Translations under genes and position numbers: made by a program | Part shown: in pieces, positions 31,734 to 38,917 of the stretch | How the letters are laid out: each line of letters starts with the position of its first letter | How positions within the stretch are numbered: position 1 is the stretch's first letter | NCBI GenBank assembly: GCA_016756725.1 | Contig: JAESII010000011.1 | Location: 1-45,695, forward strand | Origin: Synergistaceae bacterium | Lineage (GTDB): Bacteria; Synergistota; Synergistia; Synergistales; Aminithiophilaceae | DNA length: 45,695 bases | Direction of reading: 5' to 3' | Notes under the pieces: model-generated | The model's input: the letters and a program-made list of their open reading frames with translations, nothing else | What the model was told of the DNA's origin: nothing | Databases searched by the model: none

Positions 31734-32987
31734 ATGGCCAACCGCAACGTCATGAAGGTCAAGGAGAAGAAGGATCGCTACCAGGTCTGCTACATGTCGG
31801 GAGACGACTCGGGCTTCGACATGATGGAGGGCGCCCTGGTCGTCCTCGACGCCATGGAGCTTCCCATCGACTGGGTCCGGGCCGACCTGGGCTGGTGCAT
31901 GTGGGAGAAGTCCGTCGCCAAGTTCGGCGAGGGCGACCCCCGGTGCAACACCGTTCCGCCCGAGACGATCGAGAAGATCAAGAACACCGACGCCACCCTC
32001 ATGGCGGCCATCACCTCCAAGCCGGGCGTGAAGGGCTTCAAGTCGGCCATCCTCCAGATGCGCCAGCTCTTCGACCTCTACATCAACCTCCGCCCCGCCA
32101 AGACCCTCCCCGGCGTGGGCACCCCCCTCAAGGGCGACCCCAAGATCGACCTCGTCATGTTCCGAGAGAACACGGAAGACCTCTACGCCGCCGTCGAGTT
32201 CCGTCCCCTGCCCGCCGAGATGTACGAGATGCACAAGGGCATGGAGCGCTTCAAGACGAAGGGCGAGACGGCCGTCTCCTGGCGCGTCTACTCCGAAGAG
32301 GGCTGCGAGCGGATCATCCGCGCCTCCTTTGAGTACGCCAAGGCCACGGGCCGCAAGAAGGTCACCAACTGCAACAAGGCCAACGTCATCCGCGCCACCG
32401 ACGGCATGATGAAGGAGATCTTCTTCAAGGTCGCCAAGGACTACCCCGAGATTGAGGCCGTTGAGGAGAACGCCGACGCCACCGCCATGTGGCTCATCAA
32501 GAACCCTCAGGACTATGACGTCGTCGTCGCCAGCAACGTCTTCGGCGACATCCTCTCCGACGAGGCCAGCCAGCTCACGGGCGGTCTGGGCTTTGCCCCC
32601 AGCGGCAACATCGGCGCGACGACGGCCATCTTCGAGCCCAGCAGCGGTTCCGTGCCCAAGTACGCCCATCAGTACCGGGTCAACCCCTGCGGCATGCTCA
32701 TGACGGCCAAGATGATGCTCGACTACCTCGACATGGAAGACCAGGGCGCCCGCCTCGAGAAGGCCATCGGCGAAGTCCTCTCGGAGGGCAAGGTCCTCAC
32801 CTACGACGTGCTCCGCGACTTCCGCCATGACCCCAACTGGGAGAAGAACGCCGCCTCGACGATCGAGATGGCTGCCGCCGTCGGCCAGAAGCTGAACCCC
32901 GCCTTCACGGGCAAGCGCCTCGAAGAGGCCAAGGCCAAGGCCAAGGAGATGTGCGACCCCGCCAAGATCGTCGGTTTCGAGGACTAA
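31734..32987 (+). CDS. Isocitrate/isopropylmalate dehydrogenase family protein, isocitrate-type
   Basis: A 417-aa beta-decarboxylating dehydrogenase. It shows FRENTEDLYAAVEF (isocitrate/homoisocitrate group), CNKANVIRATDGMM with the catalytic-type Lys, and SNVFGDILSDEASQLTGGLG for metal and cofactor contacts. The cofactor segment is SGSVPKYAHQYRVNPCGML instead of the usual GTAPKYAGxxxxNP, so NAD versus NADP cannot be read off confidently. It would interconvert isocitrate (or a homologue) and 2-oxoglutarate plus CO2. GGAGGAG precedes the ATG. It shares the operon with dehydratases and citrate lyase; a hairpin follows at 33005. Confidence 0.85.
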   Translation: MANRNVMKVKEKKDRYQVCYMSGDDSGFDMMEGALVVLDAMELPIDWVRADLGWCMWEKSVAKFGEGDPRCNTVPPETIEKIKNTDATLMAAITSKPGVKGFKSAILQMRQLFDLYINLRPAKTLPGVGTPLKGDPKIDLVMFRENTEDLYAAVEFRPLPAEMYEMHKGMERFKTKGETAVSWRVYSEEGCERIIRASFEYAKATGRKKVTNCNKANVIRATDGMMKEIFFKVAKDYPEIEAVEENADATAMWLIKNPQDYDVVVASNVFGDILSDEASQLTGGLGFAPSGNIGATTAIFEPSSGSVPKYAHQYRVNPCGMLMTAKMMLDYLDMEDQGARLEKAIGEVLSEGKVLTYDVLRDFRHDPNWEKNAASTIEMAAAVGQKLNPAFTGKRLEEAKAKAKEMCDPAKIVGFED

Positions 32988-33004
32988 TCCGGACCTCACT
33001 TTCG

Positions 33005-33030
33005 GAGGCCCGCTCCCAGCAGCGGGCCTC
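33005..33030 (+). terminator. Weak terminator or processing hairpin before citD
   Basis: GAGGCCCGCT (33005-33014) pairs with AGCGGGCCTC (33021-33030) with loop CCCAGC, followed only by TTTG. A partial terminator here would lower citDEF relative to upstream genes. Confidence 0.5.
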
Positions 33031-33069
33031 TTTGCCATTGAAGGAACCGTGCACAGAGGAGGCGTGATC

Positions 33070-33342
33070 ATGAAAACGGCACAGGCAGGCACGCTGGAAT
33101 CGATGGACTGCGTGGTGAGCCTCACCGAGGGAGCGGCGGGAAGCGGTCTTGCCGTCACCGTCGGCGGCGCCAGCGCGGCCCGTTTCGGCAAGGCCATGGA
33201 AAAGCGGATCACCGAGACGCTTCAGAAACTGGGCGCCCGGGATCTGACCGTGTCCGTCCAGGACAACGGCGCCCTCGACATCGTCCTCGAGGCCCGCGTC
33301 GAGGCCGCCTGGCGGCGCATGACGGGAGGTGACGGAGCATGA
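33070..33342 (+). CDS. citD: Citrate lyase acyl carrier protein (gamma subunit)
   Basis: A 90-aa CitD. The N-terminal KTAQAGTLESMDCVV contains the serine (Ser11 in TLES) that carries the triphosphoribosyl-dephospho-CoA arm in the family. The rest (VTVGGASAARFGKAMEKRI, then LTVSVQDNGALDIVLEARVEAAW) has the normal length and pattern. The ATG at 33070 has GAGGAGG upstream; a longer frame from 33049 starts before it. It overlaps citE by 4 bp. Citramalate lyase uses a homologous subunit, so the substrate is not fixed by this gene. Confidence 0.92.
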   Translation: MKTAQAGTLESMDCVVSLTEGAAGSGLAVTVGGASAARFGKAMEKRITETLQKLGARDLTVSVQDNGALDIVLEARVEAAWRRMTGGDGA

Positions 33343-34214
33343 AGCTGCGTCGGACCATGCTCTATCTGCCGGGGAACAACCCCAACATGCTCCTGCGGGG
33401 CTGGCTCTTCGGCTCCGACGGCCTCATCCTGGACCTGGAGGACGCCGTCTCGATCCATGAGAAGGATTCGGCCCGGATCCTGGTGAGCCGAATCCTCCGG
33501 GAGGGCGAGTTCGGCTCCTGCGAGGTGACGGTGCGCATCAACGGCGTCGACACCGAGTACTGGGAGAAGGACCTCGAAGCCGTCGTGCCCTTCGGCATCG
33601 ACGGCATCCGCGTCCCCAAGGTGGAGGGCCCCGAGACGGTGAAGGCCGTCGACGAGGCGCTCACCCGGATCGAAAAGGAAGCCGGCCTCACGGTGGGCCG
33701 GACGAAGATCTGCTGCCTTCTCGAAACGGCCCAGGGCATCTGGAACGCCTACGACGTGGCTAAGGCCTCGCCCCGGGTGGACGCCATCTGCCCCGGCGGC
33801 GAGGACCTGACGGCCGATCTCCGGACCCAGCGCTCCGATGAGGGCACCGAGCTTGAAGGCCCTCGCCGCCAGGTCGTCCTGGCCGCCAGGGCCGCCGGGA
33901 TCGACGCCTTCGACACCGTCTTCCCCCGCATCAACGACGACGAAGGGCTCATCCGGGAGACGACCTTCATCAAGCAGCTCGGCTTCGACGGCAAGAGCGT
34001 CATCCATCCCCGCCAGGTGCCGATCATCCACTCCGTCTTCATGCCGACGGAAAAGGAGATCGACCGGGCGCGGCGCATCGTCGCCGCCGCCAAGGAGGCC
34101 GCCGAGCGGGGCCTTGGCGCCGTCTCCGTCGACGGCCGCATGGTCGACGCCCCGGTGGTGAAACGCGCCCAATTCACCCTGACCCGGGCCGGCTTCTTTG
34201 AGGAGGTGCAGTAA
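33339..34214 (+). CDS. citE: Citrate (or citramalate) lyase beta subunit
   Basis: A 291-aa TIM-barrel lyase subunit. It opens LRRTMLYLPGNNPNML and contains SDGLILDLEDAVSIHEKDSAR, the family's substrate/metal region, ICCLLETAQGIWNAYDVA, and GGEDLTADL. It cleaves the citryl- or citramalyl-ACP thioester to acetyl-ACP plus oxaloacetate or pyruvate. It is flanked by citD (4-bp overlap) and citF (start one base after the stop), the standard order. Free-standing CitE-like enzymes exist, but the context says complex member. Confidence 0.92.
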   Translation: MKLRRTMLYLPGNNPNMLLRGWLFGSDGLILDLEDAVSIHEKDSARILVSRILREGEFGSCEVTVRINGVDTEYWEKDLEAVVPFGIDGIRVPKVEGPETVKAVDEALTRIEKEAGLTVGRTKICCLLETAQGIWNAYDVAKASPRVDAICPGGEDLTADLRTQRSDEGTELEGPRRQVVLAARAAGIDAFDTVFPRINDDEGLIRETTFIKQLGFDGKSVIHPRQVPIIHSVFMPTEKEIDRARRIVAAAKEAAERGLGAVSVDGRMVDAPVVKRAQFTLTRAGFFEEVQ

Positions 34215-34215
34215 G

Positions 34216-35763
34216 ATGGCGCGCAACAGCGTGGGCCGCGATCTGCCCGAGCAGATTCCCGGCTACGGACCGGTACGGCCCTTCAGCGGCCACAAGGCCA
34301 GGATCCCCGAGGGGAACCGGGCCGGCGGCAAGCTCAAGGCCACCTTCAACGACAGGACGGACAAGACCGTCAAGGACATCAAGGAGGCCATCAAGGCCTC
34401 GGGACTCCGAAGCGGCATGACCGTCTCCTTCCACCACCATCTGCGCAACGGCGACTACGTGGTGAACCAGGTCATCGACGCCTGCGCCGAGATGGGCATC
34501 CGGGACCTGACCCTCTTCCCGACGGCCCTCTTCGGCGTCCACAAGGCCCTGATCCCCCACATCAAGAGCGGCGTCATCAGCCGCATCATGGGATCGGTCA
34601 ACGGCCCCATCGGCCAGCTCGCCTCCGAGGGCGGCATGGAAAGCCCCGTCGTCCTCCGCAGCCACGGCGGACGGCCCCGGGCCGTCGTCGCCGGCGACGT
34701 CAAGATCGACGTGGCCTTCATCGCCTCGCCCTCGGCGGACCGCTACGGCAACCTCTCGGGGCGGATCGGCCGTTCGGCCTGCGGCTCCATGGGCTATGCC
34801 GTCACCGACGCCGAATACGCCGACTGCGTCATCGCCGTCACGGACAACCTCGTCCCCTTCCCGCTGACGCCGGTCTCGATCAACCAGACCAAGGTGGACT
34901 TCGTCGTCGCCGTCGACTCCATCGGCGACCCGGCGGGCATCGTCTCCGGCACGACCCAGGTCACCCGCGATCCCATGAGGCTCCTCATCGCCCACCACGC
35001 CGCGGCCCTCATCGAATCGAGCCCCTACTTCAAGGACGGCATCTCCTTCCAGACCGGAGCGGGCGGGATCTCCCTGGCCGTTGCGGCCTTCGTCCGTGAG
35101 GTCATGAAGGCCCGGGGCATCAAGGGCAGCTTCGGCCTGGGCGGCATCACGAGCTTCTTCGTCGACATGCTCAAGGAAGGGCTCTTCGAGCATCTCATGG
35201 ACGTCCAGTCCTTCGACCTCGTGGCCGTCAAATCCATCGCCGAGAACCCCAACCACGTCGAGATCTCGGCCGACTGGTACGCCAACCCCTGGAACTCGGG
35301 CGCCGTCGTCAACATGCTCGATACCGTCGTTCTCGGGGCCACCGAGGTGGACCGCAACTTCAACGCCAACGTCAACACCGAAGCCGACGGAGCCCTCCTC
35401 CACGGCATCGGCGGCCATCAGGACACGGCCTCTGGGGCCAAACTGACGATCATCACCACGCCCCTCCTGCGGGGCCGGATCCCCTGCGTCGTCGACGACG
35501 TCTACACCGTCACCACGCCGGGCGAGGTCGTCGACGCCATCGTCACCGAATTCGGCGTCGCCATCAACCCCCTGAGGCAGGACCTCATCGACGCCGCCAA
35601 AGACGCGGGCGACGTGCCCCTCGTCACCATCGACGAACTGGCCGAGAGGGCCCACAAGATGAGCGGCCCCATGGAACCGGTGGCGACGAAGGACCGGATC
35701 ATCGGCGTCGTCGAATGGCGCGACGGAACGGTCATCGACGTGGTACGCCAGCTGGACAAGTAA
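34216..35763 (+). CDS. citF: Citrate lyase alpha subunit (citrate-ACP transferase)
   Basis: A 515-aa CoA-transferase-like subunit that exchanges acetyl for citryl on CitD. It starts NSVGRDLPEQIPGYGPVRPFSG and contains GMTVSFHHHLRNGDYVVNQV, GGRPRAVVAGDVKIDVAFIASP, and the late HGIGGHQDTASGAKLTIITTPL characteristic of CitF. The ATG at 34216 follows GAGGAGG. It is the last gene of the operon; palindrome copy 3 begins 8 bp after the stop. No citC, citX, citG or citrate permease follows, so enzyme maturation must be encoded elsewhere. Confidence 0.93.
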   Translation: MARNSVGRDLPEQIPGYGPVRPFSGHKARIPEGNRAGGKLKATFNDRTDKTVKDIKEAIKASGLRSGMTVSFHHHLRNGDYVVNQVIDACAEMGIRDLTLFPTALFGVHKALIPHIKSGVISRIMGSVNGPIGQLASEGGMESPVVLRSHGGRPRAVVAGDVKIDVAFIASPSADRYGNLSGRIGRSACGSMGYAVTDAEYADCVIAVTDNLVPFPLTPVSINQTKVDFVVAVDSIGDPAGIVSGTTQVTRDPMRLLIAHHAAALIESSPYFKDGISFQTGAGGISLAVAAFVREVMKARGIKGSFGLGGITSFFVDMLKEGLFEHLMDVQSFDLVAVKSIAENPNHVEISADWYANPWNSGAVVNMLDTVVLGATEVDRNFNANVNTEADGALLHGIGGHQDTASGAKLTIITTPLLRGRIPCVVDDVYTVTTPGEVVDAIVTEFGVAINPLRQDLIDAAKDAGDVPLVTIDELAERAHKMSGPMEPVATKDRIIGVVEWRDGTVIDVVRQLDK

Positions 35764-35771
35764 GCCAGAAA

Positions 35772-35866
35772 GATCGGGGCAACTGATAGGGGTCAGGTCT
35801 TGATTCTTGACAAAAAGAACCACTTTGTCAAGAATCAAGACCTGACCCCTATCAGTTGCCCCGATC
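35772..35866. repeat. Dispersed TCTTGAC palindrome, copy 3 (longest)
   Basis: A perfect 43-bp stem (35772-35814 with 35824-35866) and 9-nt loop AAGAACCAC. Compared with copy 2 the stem is extended outwards by GATCGGGGCAACTGATA. It sits between the stops of the convergent citF and CheX-like genes (8 and 14 bp away) and should terminate both. Confidence 0.93.
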
Positions 35867-35880
35867 AGCTTATCCTGAGG

Positions 35881-36753
35881 TTAATAGAGCGAGAGGTGAA
35901 GCAGGCCCGAGGGAAGCCGCAGGGGGACGTGGACGGTGCGCTCCTCGATGCGGATGGGATCATCTGAAGGGACCTGTTCCTGAGGTGCCATGTCGAGATC
36001 GAGGGTCCGATCGGAGCAGTTGACGGAGAAGAGGCCGTTGACGAGGTTGAGGAATTCGCCCACCGAGGCCTGGGCCAGTTCGTCGAAGCCGTCCAGCTTC
36101 ATCCGCGAATAGCGGCCGGCCAGATCAAGGAGGACCTCCTCGTCACCGCAAAGGATGACGGTCAGATCTCTGTCCCCGCTCAAGACCTGACGGAAGGCCG
36201 GAAGGTCCGAGGGCGGTGTCTCGGCCAGAGGGTCGATGGCCACGCCGGGATCGACGAAACGGATGACGGAGCGGACGAAGAGGGTGACGTAGTCGGCGAG
36301 GAAGGAATCCTCGTCGGCCAGGCCGGCGAAGAGAGAGGCGACGGCATCGTCGACATCCCCCCGGTCGAGGGCGTCCAAAAGCGACCGGGAGAGGCCGGAA
36401 TCCCTGCGATAGGCCTCGAGGGCCTTGATGAATCCCTCGTGGGAGAAGATCCCCTCTTCGATGAGGATCTGGCCCAGCAGGATGTGGCGGCTCTGCTGGC
36501 GGGAAAGGAGAGACTCCACGTTCTCGACGGTGAGATAGCCCCGCTCGACGGCGATTTCGCCAAAACGGCGGTCTTCTCGACGCTGGGTCTCGTGGGTCTC
36601 CTCCACCTGGCCCGGCGTCATGAGGCCCTCGGCCAGAGCGAGGATGCCCAGGAAGGGCCAGGCCTCGGCGGACTTGGCCATAGCGTGGGAGAGCTGGCTC
36701 GGCGTGACGAGCCGCTCCTGAAGAAGGTACTGGCCAAAGAGGCGGGAGAGCAT
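35881..36753 (-). CDS. CheX-like chemotaxis phosphatase with N-terminal T2SS/PilB-type helical repeats
   Basis: A 290-aa protein. Residues ~1-115 contain repeated FGxYLLxxxLVTxxQL-like helical units (FGQYLLQERLVTPSQLSHA, FGEIAVERGYLTVENV, LGQILIEEGIFSHEGF), as in the N-terminal domain of PilB/MshE ATPases. The C-terminal ~150 residues resemble CheX, with ELAQASVGEFLNLVNG supplying the ExxN-type residues used to dephosphorylate CheY. The start ATG overlaps the CheY stop by one base, so the pair is cotranslated. It probably tunes the phosphorylation of the adjacent receiver; motility or another output cannot be told. Confidence 0.75.
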   Translation of the reverse strand: MLSRLFGQYLLQERLVTPSQLSHAMAKSAEAWPFLGILALAEGLMTPGQVEETHETQRREDRRFGEIAVERGYLTVENVESLLSRQQSRHILLGQILIEEGIFSHEGFIKALEAYRRDSGLSRSLLDALDRGDVDDAVASLFAGLADEDSFLADYVTLFVRSVIRFVDPGVAIDPLAETPPSDLPAFRQVLSGDRDLTVILCGDEEVLLDLAGRYSRMKLDGFDELAQASVGEFLNLVNGLFSVNCSDRTLDLDMAPQEQVPSDDPIRIEERTVHVPLRLPSGLLHLSLY

Positions 36754-37148
36754 CAGTCCCACTTCCCTTCGAGATTGCGGCGCAGCATGTCGAGGACGGC
36801 CTCTTTCTCGAAAGGTTTCTGGATGAAGTCACAGGCACCGGCATCGATGGCGGACTTGAGGTTCTTGTGCGTTCCCGCCGAAGAGGCCATGATGACGCGG
36901 GCGGCCTGGTCGTACTCCCTGATGGCCACCAAGGCATCAAGGCCGTTCTGTTTGGGCATGACGATATCCATAAAGACCAGATCGGGCCGATGGTTCCGAT
37001 AGAGCTCGACCGCCTCGAGGCCATCCTGGGCCTCAAGAATCTCGGCGATGCCGCCCTCTTTGAGGATGTCTCTCATCATGCGCCGGACCAGGACAGAATC
37101 ATCACAGACAAGGACAACGGGGCGTTCCTTCTTTTCGGTCACTGCCAT
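36753..37148 (-). CDS. Stand-alone CheY-type response regulator receiver
   Basis: A 131-aa REC domain. Acidic pocket Asp16/Asp17 (CDDS), phospho-acceptor Asp61 (FMDIVMP), conserved hydroxyl region MASSAG (~88-92) and Lys111 (QKPF). There is no output domain. The ATG at 37148 has AGGAGG 5 nt upstream. It is coupled to the CheX-like gene; no histidine kinase or flagellar gene is in the window. Confidence 0.92.
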   Translation of the reverse strand: MAVTEKKERPVVLVCDDSVLVRRMMRDILKEGGIAEILEAQDGLEAVELYRNHRPDLVFMDIVMPKQNGLDALVAIREYDQAARVIMASSAGTHKNLKSAIDAGACDFIQKPFEKEAVLDMLRRNLEGKWD

Positions 37149-37241
37149 GGACACCTCCTGGGTTGCTTCTGAAGGCCTTTAATGTCTTTCTATTCTATTC
37201 TATGCGATTTCGGGGAAGAGAAAAAGGGGCAACTGATCGGG

Positions 37242-37310
37242 GATCGGGGTCAGGTCTTGATTCTTGACAAAAAGGTTCACTTTGTCAAGAATCAAGACCT
37301 GACCCCGATC
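37242..37310. repeat. Dispersed TCTTGAC palindrome, copy 4
   Basis: A perfect 30-bp stem (37242-37271 with 37281-37310) with loop AAGGTTCAC, the reverse complement of the copy 2 loop, so this copy is inserted in the opposite orientation. The left flank carries a tandem duplication of GATCGGGG that interrupts the outer GGCAACTGATC arm. It lies 20 bp after the wtpA stop. Confidence 0.92.
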
Positions 37311-37330
37311 AGTTGCCGTGACGGAAGCGT

Positions 37331-38278
37331 CTACTTGAGCCGTCCCCTGAGGCTTTCGGGAACGGCCCCGGCCTCTCCATAGGCCGAGGGGCCGACGATG
37401 GCCTGCCCCATCTTCTCGAAGACGGCCAGGCCGCCGTCGGGCGAGAGGACGAAGGAGGCGAAGTCTTCGGCCAGGGCCTGCTGAGGGGCACCTTTGGGGA
37501 TGGTGAGGCCGTAGACGACGGGTTCGCCCTTGGTGAGGATTTTCGTGCCCGGCTCGGCTCCGGATCGCTCGACGACGGCGGTGGCGTAGAAGTCGGCGTG
37601 GGCCGGCTCCTTCAGGTTGATCTCGACGGGAAGCTCGACGTACTCGAAACCGTGCTGGATGGCGACGGAACGGTACTCGAAGGCGTAGTCCATGGCGCCG
37701 CTTTCGACCATGGCGACGAGGTCGATGGCCTTGGGGCGGACGGCACGGAGGGGATGAGCCAGGGCCTTCTCATAGAAGCCGGCGACGCCGTAGTGCTTCT
37801 CGGCGAGCTGAAGGACCATGAGGGATCGGTAGCCGCAGGGGTCGGCCTCGGGATCGGAGTGACCCCAGCGGACGTCGTCTTTCATGAGGATCTCGTGCCA
37901 GTTGTCGCCGTTGATCTCTTTGGCGTAGCGGGCCTTGGGGCCGTACATGAGAACCAGTTCGTTGGAGGCGAAGAGGACGTTGAAGTCGGCCGCTGCGGGA
38001 CGGAGTAGACGCTCGATGACCATGTAGTCGGCCGAGAGGAAGAGGTCGCACTGGCCGCCGAGGTCGATGATCTTGCGGGCCAGGGCGGCGCTGCCGCCGG
38101 ATTCACGCTGGATGTCCACGTCGGGATGGGCCTTTTCGTAGAGGGCCTCGATTTCGGCCATGGGAGCAGCAAGGCTCCCGGCATGGAAGACGGCGAGTTT
38201 CGTCACCGCCAGGGCGGGGAAGGCGGCAGTCAGGGCAAGCAGAGCCGCCAGGGCGATGAGGAGCGAAAATCTTTTCAT
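37331..38278 (-). CDS. wtpA: Tungstate/molybdate ABC transporter substrate-binding protein (WtpA/ModA-like)
   Basis: A 315-aa periplasmic oxyanion-binding protein with a signal peptide (1-~24). The mature part begins TKLAVFHAGSLAAPMAEIEALY, and the AGSLxxP plus RESGGSAALARKI pattern marks the WtpA/ModA group; YAFEYRSVAIQHGFEYVELP is the typical hinge region. The ATG at 38278 has CGGAGGTG upstream. The gene follows a broken permease and, further up, a Tuco-type riboswitch. No matching intact permease is adjacent, so it must use another system (perhaps TupBC) or be a relic. Confidence 0.88.
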   Translation of the reverse strand: MKRFSLLIALAALLALTAAFPALAVTKLAVFHAGSLAAPMAEIEALYEKAHPDVDIQRESGGSAALARKIIDLGGQCDLFLSADYMVIERLLRPAAADFNVLFASNELVLMYGPKARYAKEINGDNWHEILMKDDVRWGHSDPEADPCGYRSLMVLQLAEKHYGVAGFYEKALAHPLRAVRPKAIDLVAMVESGAMDYAFEYRSVAIQHGFEYVELPVEINLKEPAHADFYATAVVERSGAEPGTKILTKGEPVVYGLTIPKGAPQQALAEDFASFVLSPDGGLAVFEKMGQAIVGPSAYGEAGAVPESLRGRLK

Positions 38279-38649
38279 GAGCGAACACCTCCGTGAGATG
38301 ATTTTGCCAAAAAGCAGAGACAGCCCCATCAGGGGGAGAACCGCAGCGACAGGGGCACGAAACGGCAGAAGAGGGCCTTGCCCCGGAAGGTCTGGCGGGC
38401 CAGGAGGTAGGCCAGGGGCGTGCCGAAGAGGGCGATGACGGCCGTGGCCGCCAAGGCCGTCCAGAGGCTGCGCCAGATGGCATCAATGACGGCACTGTCC
38501 CGGGCCGTCTCGGCGACGACGGACCAGTCGGCCCTGAGGTAGAGCCCGGCCAGGGGCCAGGCGACGTAGAAGACGAGAAAGGAGCTCATGAGGACAAGGA
38601 AGGCGCGGTTTCGCCACGACGACGGCACGGGCAGTGACACCCCTCTCAC
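38279..38649 (-). pseudogene. wtpB: Truncated, frameshifted WtpB/ModB-type permease
   Basis: The first ~95 residues of an ABC permease are readable (FLVLMSSFLVFYVAWPLAGLY, then SLWTALAATAVIALFGTPLAYLLARQTFRGKALF). The frame then shifts: the expected DLPxVVPHPVAGxALLxxFG stretch reappears in the next frame as LPFRAPVAAVLPLMG, then LSLLFGK, before everything downstream is lost and the wtpA ribosome site begins. About 60% of a normal ~250-aa permease, including the EAA loop that contacts the ATPase, is missing. The start is probably one of several GTGs near 38628-38649. Its riboswitch and terminator remain intact. Confidence 0.75.
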
Positions 38650-38652
38650 GCG

Positions 38653-38686
38653 AAAAGAGGCCGCTCCCGGAAGGGAGACGGCCTCT
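38653..38686 (-). terminator. Expression-platform terminator of riboswitch A
   Basis: On the minus strand AGAGGCCG-TCTCCC-TTCC-GGGAG-C-GGCCTCTTTT, a strong stem followed by TTTT, 16 nt after the aptamer and just before the permease remnant. The layout implies control by transcription termination. Confidence 0.75.
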
Positions 38687-38701
38687 GGCAGGACGTCCCT
38701 T

Positions 38702-38794
38702 CCTCCTTTCCAAATGCGGGAGGCGCCGGCGTTTCCACCAGGCGCCCGGGCCGGGAGACCGTGGCCGGGGCTTTAGGTCTCAAGGCTCGGAGGA
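38702..38794 (-). promoter_or_regulatory. Moco/Tuco-type riboswitch A (wtpBA)
   Basis: On the minus strand this ~93-nt element has CTCCGAGCC at the 5' side, CCTAAAG, a stem-rich middle, GGAAAC, and the 3' block CCTCCCG, CATTTGG, AAAGGAG. These match the conserved core of the molybdenum-cofactor RNA motif. The short length suggests the compact version linked to tungsten cofactor (inference). It precedes a terminator and the wtpB remnant. Confidence 0.85.
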
Positions 38795-38804
38795 TATCGT
38801 TTTT

Positions 38805-38855
38805 TGCGATGCCGGCCTTGCCCTCGGCGGGCAAGGCCAGAAAGAGGGCATCGCA
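38805..38855. other. Long hairpin between tupC and riboswitch A
   Basis: TGCGATGCC (38805-38813) pairs with GGCATCGCA (38847-38855), and inside it GGCCTTGCCC (38814-38823) pairs with GGGCAAGGCC (38829-38838). On the minus strand it follows tupC; there is no T-run on that side, so termination would be Rho-assisted or the structure serves RNA stability. The plus-strand side has a T-run before, not after, the stem. Confidence 0.6.
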
Positions 38856-38917
38856 ACTGAGAACTTCTATCAAGAATGACGCGTTTCCGTCGGGACGAAG
38901 CCTCCTGCGGCTCCAAC

